Assembly (NCBI GenBank): GCA_022578965.1
Contig: MU400516.1
Coordinates: 552,632-616,631 of the forward strand
DNA: 64,000 nt
From: Xylaria sp. FL1777
Lineage: Eukaryota; Ascomycota; Sordariomycetes; Xylariales; Xylariaceae
Direction: 5' to 3'
Part shown: positions 1-11,872 of the stretch, one piece after another
Layout: each line of letters starts with the position of its first letter
Numbering within the stretch: position 1 is the first letter of the stretch
The notes under the pieces: model-generated
Databases searched by the model: none
What the model was told of the DNA's origin: nothing
Seen by the model: only the letters and a program-made list of their open reading frames with translations
Program-made: the position numbers and the translations under genes

Positions 1-821
1 GAAACCATCGGGTAGGTGCACAAGCTTGTCGAAATGGCTCATGAAGACTATTCGAAGGTTAGAGTCAAATATTCTCGGCATTGTTTAGATGATAAAACTT
101 TATCATGTCACCAAATCTGTCTTACCATGGAGGGTGTCTCCGAAGCCTTCAAACAGGCGGTCGGCATTGGAGCTGCCAACCTTGTGTATTGTAAGATCGG
201 TTTCGCCATACTCGCGAGCCTCGCCCCGAGCAACATTTTTGTCGTTGATTAGCCAGGCAAGCAATTGACACCCGTAACATATTCCACTATCACCGTGGGT
301 TAATTACGGCTTGAGTTTCTGCATGGAATAGAAGGGACCGCCTACAGAATTGGAATCCCCAAATCGAAGATGGCAGGATCAACGCCTGGGCCGATTCAGC
401 ATTTTCTCTACGAAATACAGGAACCGCATGAAGTCTTACCAGGAGCTCCTTCATCATAGACAGAAGATGGCCCTTATCACAAGGTCAGGGATATACAGTC
501 ACGATGATTGCCTGGGTGGGCAACATGAAGTGGTATAATACAAACCTCCGCTCAAAACAATACCAACAGGAGTCCAATCCAAGTCAGCCAGCTTAGTGGT
601 GCACGGCAGCATCTCAGCATATACATTGAGTGATCTCAGTCGCCGAAGAATGAGATGGCTTGTCTGGCTACCGAAGTCTAGCACCAAGACGGTCTACGGA
701 ACAATACCCCAGCGTCAGCACGCACGATGCCTTGCTTGTCTATAATTGAAGACGGATAGATGGGCTGACTTACATCGAAGGTGCTGTGAGGTGCGGCAGC
801 CACTGCAGTGATGTCGGCCAT
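1..821 (-). CDS. GMP synthase-like glutamine amidotransferase, 5' part only (runs off the left edge)
   Basis: This is the N-terminal class I glutamine amidotransferase domain of a GMP synthase, which would supply ammonia to turn XMP into GMP. Six exons join in phase: 774-821, 546-693, 440-472, 346-385, 126-286 and 1-47. The start is the ATG at 821. Visible landmarks in order are [26 protein letters not shown], the nucleophile elbow GICYGCQ (catalytic Cys), REYGETDL and [15 protein letters not shown]. The substrate-loop motif MSHGDK of yeast and fungal GUA1 reads MSHFDK, and the usual SQYTHLI reads SQTSHLI, so this looks like a divergent paralogue rather than the housekeeping copy. Five introns in about 150 codons is dense. 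The ATP-pyrophosphatase and dimerisation domains lie outside the window and cannot be judged. It is transcribed divergently from the PhoD gene. The family call is firm; paralogue status is inferred. Confidence 0.85.
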
Positions 822-2576
822 TTTGACCTAATTGCCTATTATAGTTACCTGGCTGGTAGAAATTGGATAAGCTATAAGCAACGATCTTAAGGCTCGATGT
901 TGAGGTGCGGACGAGATGATAGTCATAGAGCTTGCTGGCGTCAATAGTTAAGGGAGAAAAATAATATACCTGAAGAAAACCACCGAACACGGAGCTCTCT
1001 AGCTGATAGCGCGTCAAGTGAGTCAAAGAAAAGGCTGCAGTGAATTGGTACCCATGTAGATACTAGATAGCTGGAGATATCACTCAAGTCAAGTCAGGAT
1101 AGGAAAAAAAAAAAACTGAAGAGGCCCATGGTGGGGTGCTCAGCCAAATGGCGGGGCAATCAATGGACCCCTCCATACCTATATCCAACGCTAATGGTGG
1201 GCGGGTGGATCATCTGGTGAAATTGTACCCACAGTACTGTATGTGTGGCAGCCACTTGTGGCTAGGGTGGGCAAGCCACACATGAGAAAATGCTTAAATA
1301 CCAGTGATCTGGAAACCAGGTTTTAGCCTCGGCAGTGTGTACCGACATCAACCTACGTCATGTAGGTTAGAAAGCAAAAATTCAATAGGCCCAACTTATT
1401 TTGGCATAAGCGAGCTGCTACTATTAACTGAGTGAGTGGATTAAGCATTTATAGCATCGGCTCAGGATGGTAATTTCGATTCAGCAACCCAATTTTGTCG
1501 CAGATTAGGATCTTTCACCCGATAAATCCCCTGAAGCCCTCATGCTCTGGGTTTCAATTAGAAGGCAATAGTATCCCCAATGTACATAAAGCCTCCTAAT
1601 CTTTAACTCGGTACCTGAGTTTAAAGTGTGCTGTGGCCCCCGTCTAGCACTATGGCCTGAGTAGCTCTCCTTAGTCAGGCATCTAGGTTCAGCCTACATC
1701 TCAGCTAATGAGCATTGTCAAGGAGAAATTCAAGGAAGCATATTCATTGAGGGATAGATGGAGGAATCGGCATGCATAGATATTGGAGAGGTGGCGCTCA
1801 CTACGCAGTACATGGTGGAGAAGCCAAGATATGCGTGCGTCTGTGATACGGTGATATCAGTGAGAAGAGTCTTTTCCACGAGCAGTGAGTTCCTCTGTTA
1901 TCCACGCTCAGCATCTGGAGATCTGGCATCTGAGAGATTCTGGCAGAACCAGTAAGAATATTGGTAAAGAACAGAGCTATGGAAAACTAGGACAGAGTAT
2001 AGTTCGTCAGTGTAAATTATAGAGGTTGCCTTTCAGCCTTTAGTTCTGGAGGCAATGTCGGAAGCATATACCGATATACCTGCATCCTATCCCCGCGTAT
2101 ACGAGTTCGAATTAAGCCCCTAAGCCCTGCACCAACCGGGAGATCTGCACTTTAAATTGGTCAGACCCAATCACGAGCGCGGTATTTCCCACGTTCTCTG
2201 TTCTAGAATAGCGACATAGAGTTGCTATATCAGACACATGGACATATACATTGGAGTACCTACTTGGGGCCTCATGCAGGTTCCGATGTGACAGAGTTCC
2301 TCTTGTCATCTTGTACCATTCCACGCACACGTGATATTCAATTCTAAGGTGAGACACTGTCAATTATCATCTTTCCCCCCACGACTTGATGTTACCTAAC
2401 ATAGGCTGCGGGGGTCGTCGAAGTGAGTATAAATGGGATATGTTCTTGTCAAGATTGTGTGCACGACCATATCCTCAAAGTTTTTACCCTATCTAATAAG
2501 TCTACCTCGAGCGAGTGAAATCAGTATTATTTTCAATTCATCCTAGTTTGGAGCCTGAGAAGCTAGAGAGGGAAAA
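822..2576. other. Divergent intergenic region, GMP synthase-like / PhoD
   Basis: About 1.75 kb between two divergently transcribed genes. Only short open frames without recognisable motifs occur here. A 12-base A run lies near 1104-1117. A TATA-like element near the right end is listed separately. Confidence 0.6.
2428..2434 (+). promoter_or_regulatory. TATA-like element upstream of the PhoD gene
   Basis: TATAAAT lies about 145 bp upstream of the ATG at 2577. Spacing and orientation fit a core promoter, but there is no transcript evidence. Confidence 0.4.
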
Positions 2577-5165
2577 ATGCACAATTCAATGGGAGTCAGT
2601 CTTGTGGTCGCTGTCACCCTGTTGCTCCAAGCAACAGCCATAACAGGGACCTTTGATGGAAACATAAATTACGTTAGCCCGTCGCGGCGGCATCCGAGTC
2701 TTGGAATTGATATACCCCATGTCTCGCGACGGAGTCTGAAGCGCGGAAATGTCGCGTATCCCCCCGAAGACCTGGCATTTACTCACGGTGTGGCCTCGGG
2801 CGACCCCTATTCCGATTCTATAATTCTATGGACGCGAGTTGCGCCTTCGAGTGCTTCTGACGCAAGCAATGTGACAGTCGAAGGACCGGTACCCCTCTAT
2901 AACCACGATACGCAGACTTATATCGAGGCTGACCCCAGTCCAATTTGCGTTGAGTGGGCTGTGTTCCCTGAGGGCGGAGTGAATGGATCGACTGTCGTCG
3001 CAAGCGGCAAGGCCTATACGACTAGCGATATTGACTATACAGTCAAGGTACTGAGACTTTTCTGCATCTGAGGAAAGAATGAGCGAGATAAAAAGAACTA
3101 ATTGAAATGAGTAAGTAGGTTGAAGCAACAGGGCTACAGCCATTCACTACATATAATTATCAGTTTACTATTTGCGGTTCAGATGTAAGCAGCCCAGTGG
3201 GACGGACGAAGACGGCCCCGGCGGCAGATGCAGATGTGCCGGAGGTCAATTTTGCTGTGTTTTCATGTAGCAACTATCGTAAGTCAGCAAAGTCTATTGT
3301 CAATTTATATCGCTTTGTTTCTCAGTCGAAGCTGATTGATAAAAGCAAACGGGTACTTCAACGCGTATGGTAACGCCGCTCGAAAAGATAACCAGGACTA
3401 TTTTGTGAGCTGTTGCCTACTGGTCATAGCAAATGCCTATATCTAACGATACTCAGGTACACCTTGGGGATTATATCTACGAGAATGGCAATCTAGGAGA
3501 GCGAGCCCATCAACCGCCTAGGTTGTTATTTACTTTATACGACTATAGAACCCGGCATGGGCAGGTGTGTGCGCTAGGAGTCATGGGATTTGCAATTGAG
3601 AGCTCACTGTGGTTTTCTAGTACCGTACCGATCCGGACCTTCAGCTTGGTGTGCATTAAACTCCGCCGTCTCTATTTGCTCAGTTGTCTTCTGCATATAA
3701 TCTGACAATCCTGTGATGCTAAAATCAAAGCCCTTGACTAACATACTTCTCTGCACACAGCTTCCCAAAACTTCGCATGGATCACGACCTGGGATGACCA
3801 CGGTAAGTAATAATAGCCTTATGAAGTGTTGTAGCTACTGAACATGGAATCATAGAAGTATCTAATAATGGATACCGAGATGGTGCAAGCGGTTTAAACA
3901 ACACCGAGGATTCCTTCTTAAAATACGGGCACGGCGTCAGCGTGGACCAGCGCAAAATGAATGCCGTGAGAGCTTATTTCGAGTGGATGCCTATCCGGTG
4001 AGGCTTGTATTCTAGCTGGAGTCTAGAAATATCCCTCAAGGTACTAACTACTTCGAATAGACAGGTTGACCTCGATGATAACTTGCGAGTTTGGAGAACG
4101 TTTCAGATGGGTAACCTATTGGTGCGTGACTCCTCTACCATGACGAGGAATCTGGATTAGTTTGGGTATACTTAACTAATAATCTACCAGGATTTCATTG
4201 TTCTTGACACGCGGAACTATGATCGCAGTATCACTTCTTTAGGTTGGTTGATACCCTTTACAACGCGCCCCTCATGCTAGACCTGACAGGATATATGAAG
4301 ACTGGAACGACGAGTATATCGATTTGATCCGAGACGATGCATCCCGTAGCCTAATGGGCTCTCATCAAGAGAATTGGTTCTATAACGCACTGTCAAAGTC
4401 CTCGAATCGTGGTGCAGCTTGGAGGATCATAGGTAACCAGATCCTCTTTTCGCGCATCTACGAGTCGTACGGATTGAGTGGTGACAACTGGAGCGTGAGT
4501 AGAAACTGTCTCGAGAATTTTCCAAGAGAATGCAATGCTGATCTTATGAGAAGGGCTACTCTGCGAACCGCAACCGTACACTGAAACACCTATACGATAA
4601 TAAGATTGGTAACAACGTATTTCTTGCTGGCGATAGCCACCAGAACTGGGTTCGTCATTTCGCAGAGTGTACCCCTTTCATAGAGATGTATGACTGATTC
4701 TCTTAGGTTTCTGACCTGGTATGGCTCGATGAGAAAGAGTACGACCCAGAAACAGGGGACGGCTCTATAGGCGTTGAGTTTGCTGGCACAGCTGTTAGTT
4801 CGACGGGCGAAGATGCTCCCATTCTCCCAGCACGGATAGAATCACAATATCGTCTAGGCAACAATTCGCAGCTGCAGTGGCAGGACGGCTACTACCGCGG
4901 CTACATATTCCTGTCGGTGAAGCAGGATGCCGTGCAGGCGCGATTCTACGGGTCGCCAAGCGTCGCCTCGCGGAATTCTTGGGACTTGCCTCTCGCCAAC
5001 TTCACCGTGCTCAGCGGCGAGAATAAGCTGGCACGTCCGGTGGGAGGAGGATCTGTTGAGTCGGGAGCCCTGAGGGGAGGCGAGACGAACCCCACCAATA
5101 TCACGTTGAATACAGACACATTGGAGTGGGACATTGTTGGTTACGACCAAATGTATATCAACTAA
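2577..5165 (+). CDS. Secreted PhoD-like alkaline phosphatase / phosphodiesterase
   Basis: A PhoD-family metallophosphoesterase, expected to cleave phosphate mono- or diesters outside the cell or in the vacuole. Residues 1-24 form a signal peptide. The PhoD N-terminal domain follows (LAFTHGVASGDPYSDSIILW), then the catalytic domain with SCSNYPNGYFNAYGN, VHLGDYIYENG, ITTWDDHEVSNNGY and LAGDSHQNW, whose Asp, Asn and His residues bind the metals. Twelve exons join in frame: 2577-3047, 3119-3278, 3346-3404, 3457-3564, 3621-3648, 3761-3802, 3856-3997, 4061-4121, 4191-4246, 4290-4494, 4554-4649 and 4707-5165. Several N-glycosylation sequons (for example NVT and NIT) support secretion. The exon of 28 bp and the exon of 42 bp are short but encode conserved residues. 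The family is certain; the natural substrate is unknown. Confidence 0.9.
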
Positions 5166-5606
5166 TACGTAGATTCGTACTGTGGTCTAGACTAGAACCT
5201 GCAGGCTTGAATTTGACTAGAATGACCTTTATCTGTAGTATGCACTGATCAAGATTGCTTAGCGCGTTGCATGTACCTGAGTACCTCTATATTGTAAGAC
5301 CTACCTACCTACTAAGATAGGGTAGCTTGCGCCGGTTAGAGAGCGGGGGCGGTGGTGCGGGCGGTGAAACGATTAGATAGATAATGCCGACCGAAAGCCC
5401 ACCCTTGCACCAATGGAATTTCCTGTTTGGTGTGAGAGAGAGACCTGACTGGACCCTTATTCAAGCCCGAGAAAGATCGAAAAAAAATATTTCGGAGCTT
5501 CTCTTACCTTTCGACTTCAGAAACTGGGCATCCAGCACTCATTTTTCTCTTTCAACTTGCCTCAGCTTTCTATAGTCGATCCGAGAAGGGCGGAACATTG
5601 CCTACC
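5166..5606. other. Intergenic spacer, PhoD to PRMT1
   Basis: 441 bp holding the PhoD 3' region and the PRMT1 promoter. It contains the tandem motif CTACCTACCTAC at 5301-5312. No gene is seen. Confidence 0.6.
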
Positions 5607-6992
<1,386 letters not shown>

Positions 6993-7771
6993 TAGCTGTG
7001 TATAGGCACCAAGCAGAATATTCGCGCTCGGCCAAGGATTTGAGGGTGGCATTTAAGCAGACAAAAGTTAGCATTGCCTCCTTGAATAAAACAAGTAGCT
7101 ATTTGGCGTGCATCCAAGACATGGAGAGAGCACCTTACGTCTTGTCTCGCATCACAGCACAGCAGACCCAACCTTGCCGTACTTAGGTGCTGGCAACCAT
7201 CTTGGGATGGGGTTAAGTACATCTCTATTCGCCTTTCTTACGACAAACATGTCGGAAGAAAGCTACGGGTGATGACTAATGAGAATATATATGAGTCTAT
7301 CTATAGCACTGGAGCCTACCATATATGTGGGTATTAATATTATCCTGACAGAGTGCTCACAAGACTCCTGTGTCTTCACTGCTGCTGTTCACTGTGATTA
7401 TTCCTGTTACTGGTATTATTTGCATTTATTGAGATGGTTTAATCTTGAGCTGAGTAGCACCTTGTAGCTGAGTATTAAATTCCTTTCCACGCCATTTTTA
7501 GCGATTGCAGTAGATATAGTAGAGGATTTAACTAGCGTAATGTTATAATCAGGGGAACGGAACAGTTACTAAGGATAGGGTGGACTGATCTCCCTATCCC
7601 GGCTACTTTTGTACTGCATGTGATGATGGCGGGGTCAATTAGCTTACCCAGGACCCTTGAACTTTGAGTAACGTCATTTTCAACTACTACCTTTCAAACA
7701 CGATCTCCTTATACTATACATAGCCGACTCACCTAGAATCCCACAATACCACACCCTTTGATCTACCCAAG
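6993..7771. other. Intergenic spacer, PRMT1 to riboflavin synthase
   Basis: 779 bp without a recognisable gene. It holds the PRMT1 3' region and the promoter of the next gene. Short open frames here carry no motifs. Confidence 0.6.
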
Positions 7772-8772
7772 ATGTTCACTGGACTGGTGGAGGAGATAGG
7801 AAGTAAGTCATTACAAACTATGCCAAGATTTGGTGTCCAACTTCAACCCCTCACTCTATAATATGACGAACTTCTCAATTACAGGGCGTGTTCTAGTGTA
7901 CTGCAAAAAATCCCCCCAAAAACATAGAAATCCAAGTGAAATAAACCATACTAACCCGCCACCACAACACAGCCGTCGTAGAGCTGGACTCTCATGACGA
8001 GACGGGCGGCACCTCATTGACCATCGCGCTGCCAGCGACCTCGAAACTCCTAGAGGATGCGGCGCTCGGGGACAGCATCGCCATCAACGGCGTGTGCCTG
8101 ACGGCGACGGCGCTGTCGGGGGCGGGTACGGGGGCGGCGCAGCCGAGCTTCAAGGTGGGCATCGCGCCGGAGACGCTGCGGCTGACGAACCTGGGGTCGC
8201 TGACCGAGGGGTCCGGGGTGAACCTGGAGCGGGCGGTGCGCGCGGACACGCGCATGGGCGGGCACTTCGTGCAGGGCCACGTGGACACGACGGCGGAGAT
8301 CGTGGCGGTGGCGCAGGACGGCAACGCGGTGACGATGCGGTTCCGCGCCGCGCGGCCCGAGGTCATGCGCTACGTCGTGCACAAGGGCTTCGTGGCCCTC
8401 GACGGCACCAGCCTCACCGTCACCGCCGTCGACGATGCCGAAGCCTGCTGGGAGGTCATGCTCATCGCCTACACGCAGGAGAAGGTCGTGCTCGCCGCCA
8501 AGAAGGTCGGCGACTCCGTCAACGTCGAGGTCGACGTCCTCGCCAAGTACGCCGAGAAGAGCATGGCGGGCTACCTCGCTGGCGATGGGGGTCGGGCTTT
8601 CGCTAAGCCTGTCCTTGAACACATGGTCCAGGAGATGGTTGCGCAGGCTAGTAAGTGGCTTTCATTCTTCATCTTGTTCCTTTTTCTCCTGATGGGGAGA
8701 ACTGGGGACTCTTGACCTAGCTTAGAGGGCGAGCACTGACTTGCTATAGTGGGCGCACATACAGCGTCGTAA
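7772..8772 (+). CDS. RIB5: Riboflavin synthase alpha chain
   Basis: Catalyses the last step of riboflavin formation, dismutation of two 6,7-dimethyl-8-ribityllumazine molecules. Three exons (7772-7802, 7973-8650, 8750-8772) sum to 243 residues. The N-terminus MFTGLVEEIGTV and the second lumazine-binding repeat start TRMGGHFVQGHVD are diagnostic of the two tandem barrels; INGVCLT and LDGTSLTV mark the ends of the equivalent loops. The first intron is about 170 bp, longer than most here. The last exon adds only seven codons. Exon 2 is strikingly GC-rich: codons end in G until about 8385 and mainly in C afterwards, unlike neighbouring genes. Confidence 0.95.
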
Positions 8773-9111
8773 AGGAAGACTTGCGATGTTTTGGCGTTGA
8801 ATGCTCGATGTGTGTATTTGCGCCAATGGGCGCTTTAGCAAGGAAGTAGCATACAGATATGATGCTTTCTCCTCTCGCTCTACTATCTGCGGCAGTCTCG
8901 AGCTGTTGGTCTGAGTTGAAAAGAGGCTTATTGGTCTTTATTTGCGGTGTTGATCGTGTACGAATCCTATACAGTAGTATATACATACCAGGCCATTCAG
9001 GAGGGAACAACATATAGCAGGGGTTATAGCACCCAATCATGCACATATATTCCATGCTGAGAGCTACCCGCGTGTCTCGAATAGCCAGGGCGAAGATGAG
9101 TCTGAAGCAAA
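8773..9111. other. Convergent intergenic spacer, RIB5 / MUS81
   Basis: 339 bp between two converging genes, presumably shared 3' regions. Nothing else is recognised. Confidence 0.55.
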
Positions 9112-10872
9112 TCAAATATCGCTCCAGACTTCAGCAATTTTGTGGCTCAGAGTCCTTGCAATTTTCTTTCTTCCGACTAGGTTTCCCATGTGCGCAAAAA
9201 CCAAGTCTTGTTTCTTTCTCTTACCATCTTCGCCAAGACCACACTTCTCGTACCCCTTCACAAATTCATATGGCGTTTTCCATCTCTTCTGGATCTCAAG
9301 CGCCTTTTCTCCGGTCACTTGTTTGGTACACATAAGCATCTTGAGATATACATCTCGTAATGTCATTATATCTGATTTCGAAGCCATCGATGCAAACGCT
9401 GGATAGCTAACGTAATGTCCTACACCAGGTTCCTTATCTCGGAGGTGTTCTAGCAATGGCAGATAATTTCGAGCAGTGATGACTTCCGTTGGGATGACTA
9501 GAAGGGATTTGCTCTCGTATTGCTTTTTCAGCAACATCGTCATGCGAGTTAGATAGCGGATTGTATCATCCATCTTTTGAGTCTTTTTCAGAAAGTAGCC
9601 GTTAACCACCTGAGTAGACGCAATAGCGGACTGGACGGCTTCTTCGTACTTTTGAAAGCTCATCGAGTCCATGGATATCTCTTCAACGATGTAAACCACG
9701 TTCTTCACTCCAGATCGCTTCAGCCGGAACTTTTGTTCGTGGAATCGCCCATCCTTGATACTGCCTACCAAGTCGTCTAACCGCTTTCTCTCAACGATCC
9801 AATCCAGCACGACCTCGTCACCTTCGGAGCCAGTGCGGGAAAGGAACTGTGGATCGTGGCACTTGGCCACCCATAGCGCATCACCGAGCTCGAGGGCTCG
9901 CATTATCGGCTTGACCCCCTTCTTTGTGAGCTCTTCTTGCATATAGTCACGGTCCGTCTTGGCCCGTATCTCCCGCACGTCTAATACAAGATGCACTGTG
10001 AATGTCCCTGGAGCAAGTCGAATGGGCCGGAAGGCGGGTAGATCTAAGCTATCTGGCATCGAGTCTCCATTGGCCACAACGTCTGCATAAGTTGATTGTG
10101 GTAGCTGTTCGACCTCCTCTATCTCGACTGATGGTGATCTAGCGGGAGGTAGGGGGGCAGGATTTTCTGACACTACTTCAGCTTGGAATTCTCTTCTTTG
10201 CTGCGCCGCCAGTTCAGCGGGTGTCAAGTCTGCAGTCTTCTGTATCCGTCGCGCCACCTCCCACCCTTCATCCGTCAACGCATATCTCCTGAGAGGTCGA
10301 CCACGTTCGTAGACGAGATCTTTCTCTAATAACGTTTTCATCGAATTCCACGCAGTGTAGAACTTAGTAGGATCGCTGGGCGCGGTGAACGAAGCATCGC
10401 AGTGAGGCTGCGCTGCCTCAATGAGCTGAGCCTTTGTCATGCCGAGAGATGCCCCCTCTCCTATGGTGATGAGACCCAGAATCAGGGCGTATGCACCGGA
10501 TCGCAGAGTCGGCACGTAGGGCTTTTGTTTCCTCGGCTTCTTGGCTGGCCGCGGTTGCAGATCTTCGTCATCTTCGTTTTCATTATTGAGGCCCGGAATA
10601 CGCGACTGCCTCGGCCTCTTAGGCATAGGCAGACCATTCTCCTGGCAGTGTTTCTGAAGCTTCTCGGTTAAGCGATCGCAGAGCTTGGGTCCAAATCCCT
10701 TGAGTTGTTGCAGCTGGGACGGGTGGTTGAAAGTGATCGGACACGCCTTCAGCGCATTGTATGCATTCTTGTAGGTGGTCACGCCCTTGGAATTGCGCTC
10801 TCGGGCTACGTCGACCCATTCTTTAACCCACCCTAGGAGAAGCGGGTTGGCACATGTTTCCTCCGAGGCCAT
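9112..10872 (-). CDS. MUS81: Crossover junction endonuclease Mus81
   Basis: Catalytic subunit of the Mus81-Eme1/Mms4 structure-specific nuclease, which cuts stalled forks, 3' flaps and Holliday-type junctions in the nucleus. A single exon encodes 586 residues. The N-terminal helix-hairpin-helix region is at about 10-80 (LKGFGPKLCDRL), a basic nuclear-localisation-type stretch at about 110-117 (AKKPRKQK), a winged-helix region at about 120-210, and the ERCC4 nuclease domain from about 290 with LVLDVRE and the active-site motif ERKRLDD at 361-367. The C-terminal helix-hairpin-helix segment ends in SHKIAEVW. Length matches fungal Mus81 and no residue of the ERKxxxD site is missing. Absence of introns contrasts with neighbours. 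Confidence 0.95.
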   Translation of the reverse strand: MASEETCANPLLLGWVKEWVDVARERNSKGVTTYKNAYNALKACPITFNHPSQLQQLKGFGPKLCDRLTEKLQKHCQENGLPMPKRPRQSRIPGLNNENEDDEDLQPRPAKKPRKQKPYVPTLRSGAYALILGLITIGEGASLGMTKAQLIEAAQPHCDASFTAPSDPTKFYTAWNSMKTLLEKDLVYERGRPLRRYALTDEGWEVARRIQKTADLTPAELAAQQRREFQAEVVSENPAPLPPARSPSVEIEEVEQLPQSTYADVVANGDSMPDSLDLPAFRPIRLAPGTFTVHLVLDVREIRAKTDRDYMQEELTKKGVKPIMRALELGDALWVAKCHDPQFLSRTGSEGDEVVLDWIVERKRLDDLVGSIKDGRFHEQKFRLKRSGVKNVVYIVEEISMDSMSFQKYEEAVQSAIASTQVVNGYFLKKTQKMDDTIRYLTRMTMLLKKQYESKSLLVIPTEVITARNYLPLLEHLRDKEPGVGHYVSYPAFASMASKSDIMTLRDVYLKMLMCTKQVTGEKALEIQKRWKTPYEFVKGYEKCGLGEDGKRKKQDLVFAHMGNLVGRKKIARTLSHKIAEVWSDI

Positions 10873-11872
10873 CCTCGGCTGGTTATGATGAGCAACAGCA
10901 AAGGAATGGCAAGTGTAGCAAAGGAATCCACAACTTTCAACTCGCCTCGCTAGATCTACTACATGGGTCGTGTTGTGCCCACGGCCAAAGTGATTCTCGT
11001 ATCACTTTGAGAAGAACGCGACTCTATTCGACGAAAGACGCGTCCAAGCTCACCACCCATGGATTACCATAACGCCAATTCACGTGATGTCCTATCCACT
11101 GCATAATATCCATATGTAGTATAGTGGCTACCCCACTTCGGAGGTACCCTGCGGCTAACCACGTCATGGGGCATTGCTTGGAGATGGCTTGGAGCTGAGC
11201 TAGGTAAAAACAGGTAACCGACAGGGGACGAGCAGGGTTGTGGAATTACAGGGGTCCTTTTTCGCTCATCATGTACCTGGAACGTATCCTAGCGGGGTAA
11301 CTTGGGGCAATGGTACCCTTAACTAGTGGTGGGTAGGTACTGTAGCTCTGTACCCACGTAGGTAAGCCGTACCCTAGACAGGTACCTAGGGTATACCCGT
11401 GAAGAGGGGCACTTCCCAGGGAGGGGTGCTGTAACATGTAACCTGCTGATAGTGGATTGCGTTCTGGCGCTGTTCAACACGAGAGATGTAGTGCATCCTT
11501 CCCTAGGTACGATTTATTAACTTCCTGGCGTTCGGCTGACTTCGAATCCCTTCTTCAAAGCAAACATCCGGCCTGGGACCCAGACAAACTTGACCGCTCG
11601 CCCACCTGTCCTGCTGTCCTCTCCACTCGCTTATCTGACACCGACACCTCTCATCCACCATACCTACGCATCCTTCACTTCCCATACCCAGCCAGTCCCG
11701 GTACCGGTACTTCAAGTGAGCTAAGATATACCAATAAATAGTTGTGTAGATCCAGATCCACCAACGAGGACCATCCCATCACAATTTCAGAGCCGGCTGA
11801 CGCCCTTGTTTTTTGCAGCAACGTTGCCATTATCGATATCTGAGCGTCGACTACACTCCATCAACACCCAAC
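10873..11872. other. Divergent promoter region, MUS81 / AGM1
   Basis: 1 kb between divergent genes. Several TAGGTA/TACCTA elements cluster at 11331-11395. A pyrimidine-rich leader precedes the AGM1 start. No gene seen. Confidence 0.6.

Noticed and set aside
8050..8622. Antisense and alternative-frame open frames of 170-190 codons over riboflavin synthase
   Set aside because: They arise from the high GC of the exon; the sense frame has clear family motifs.
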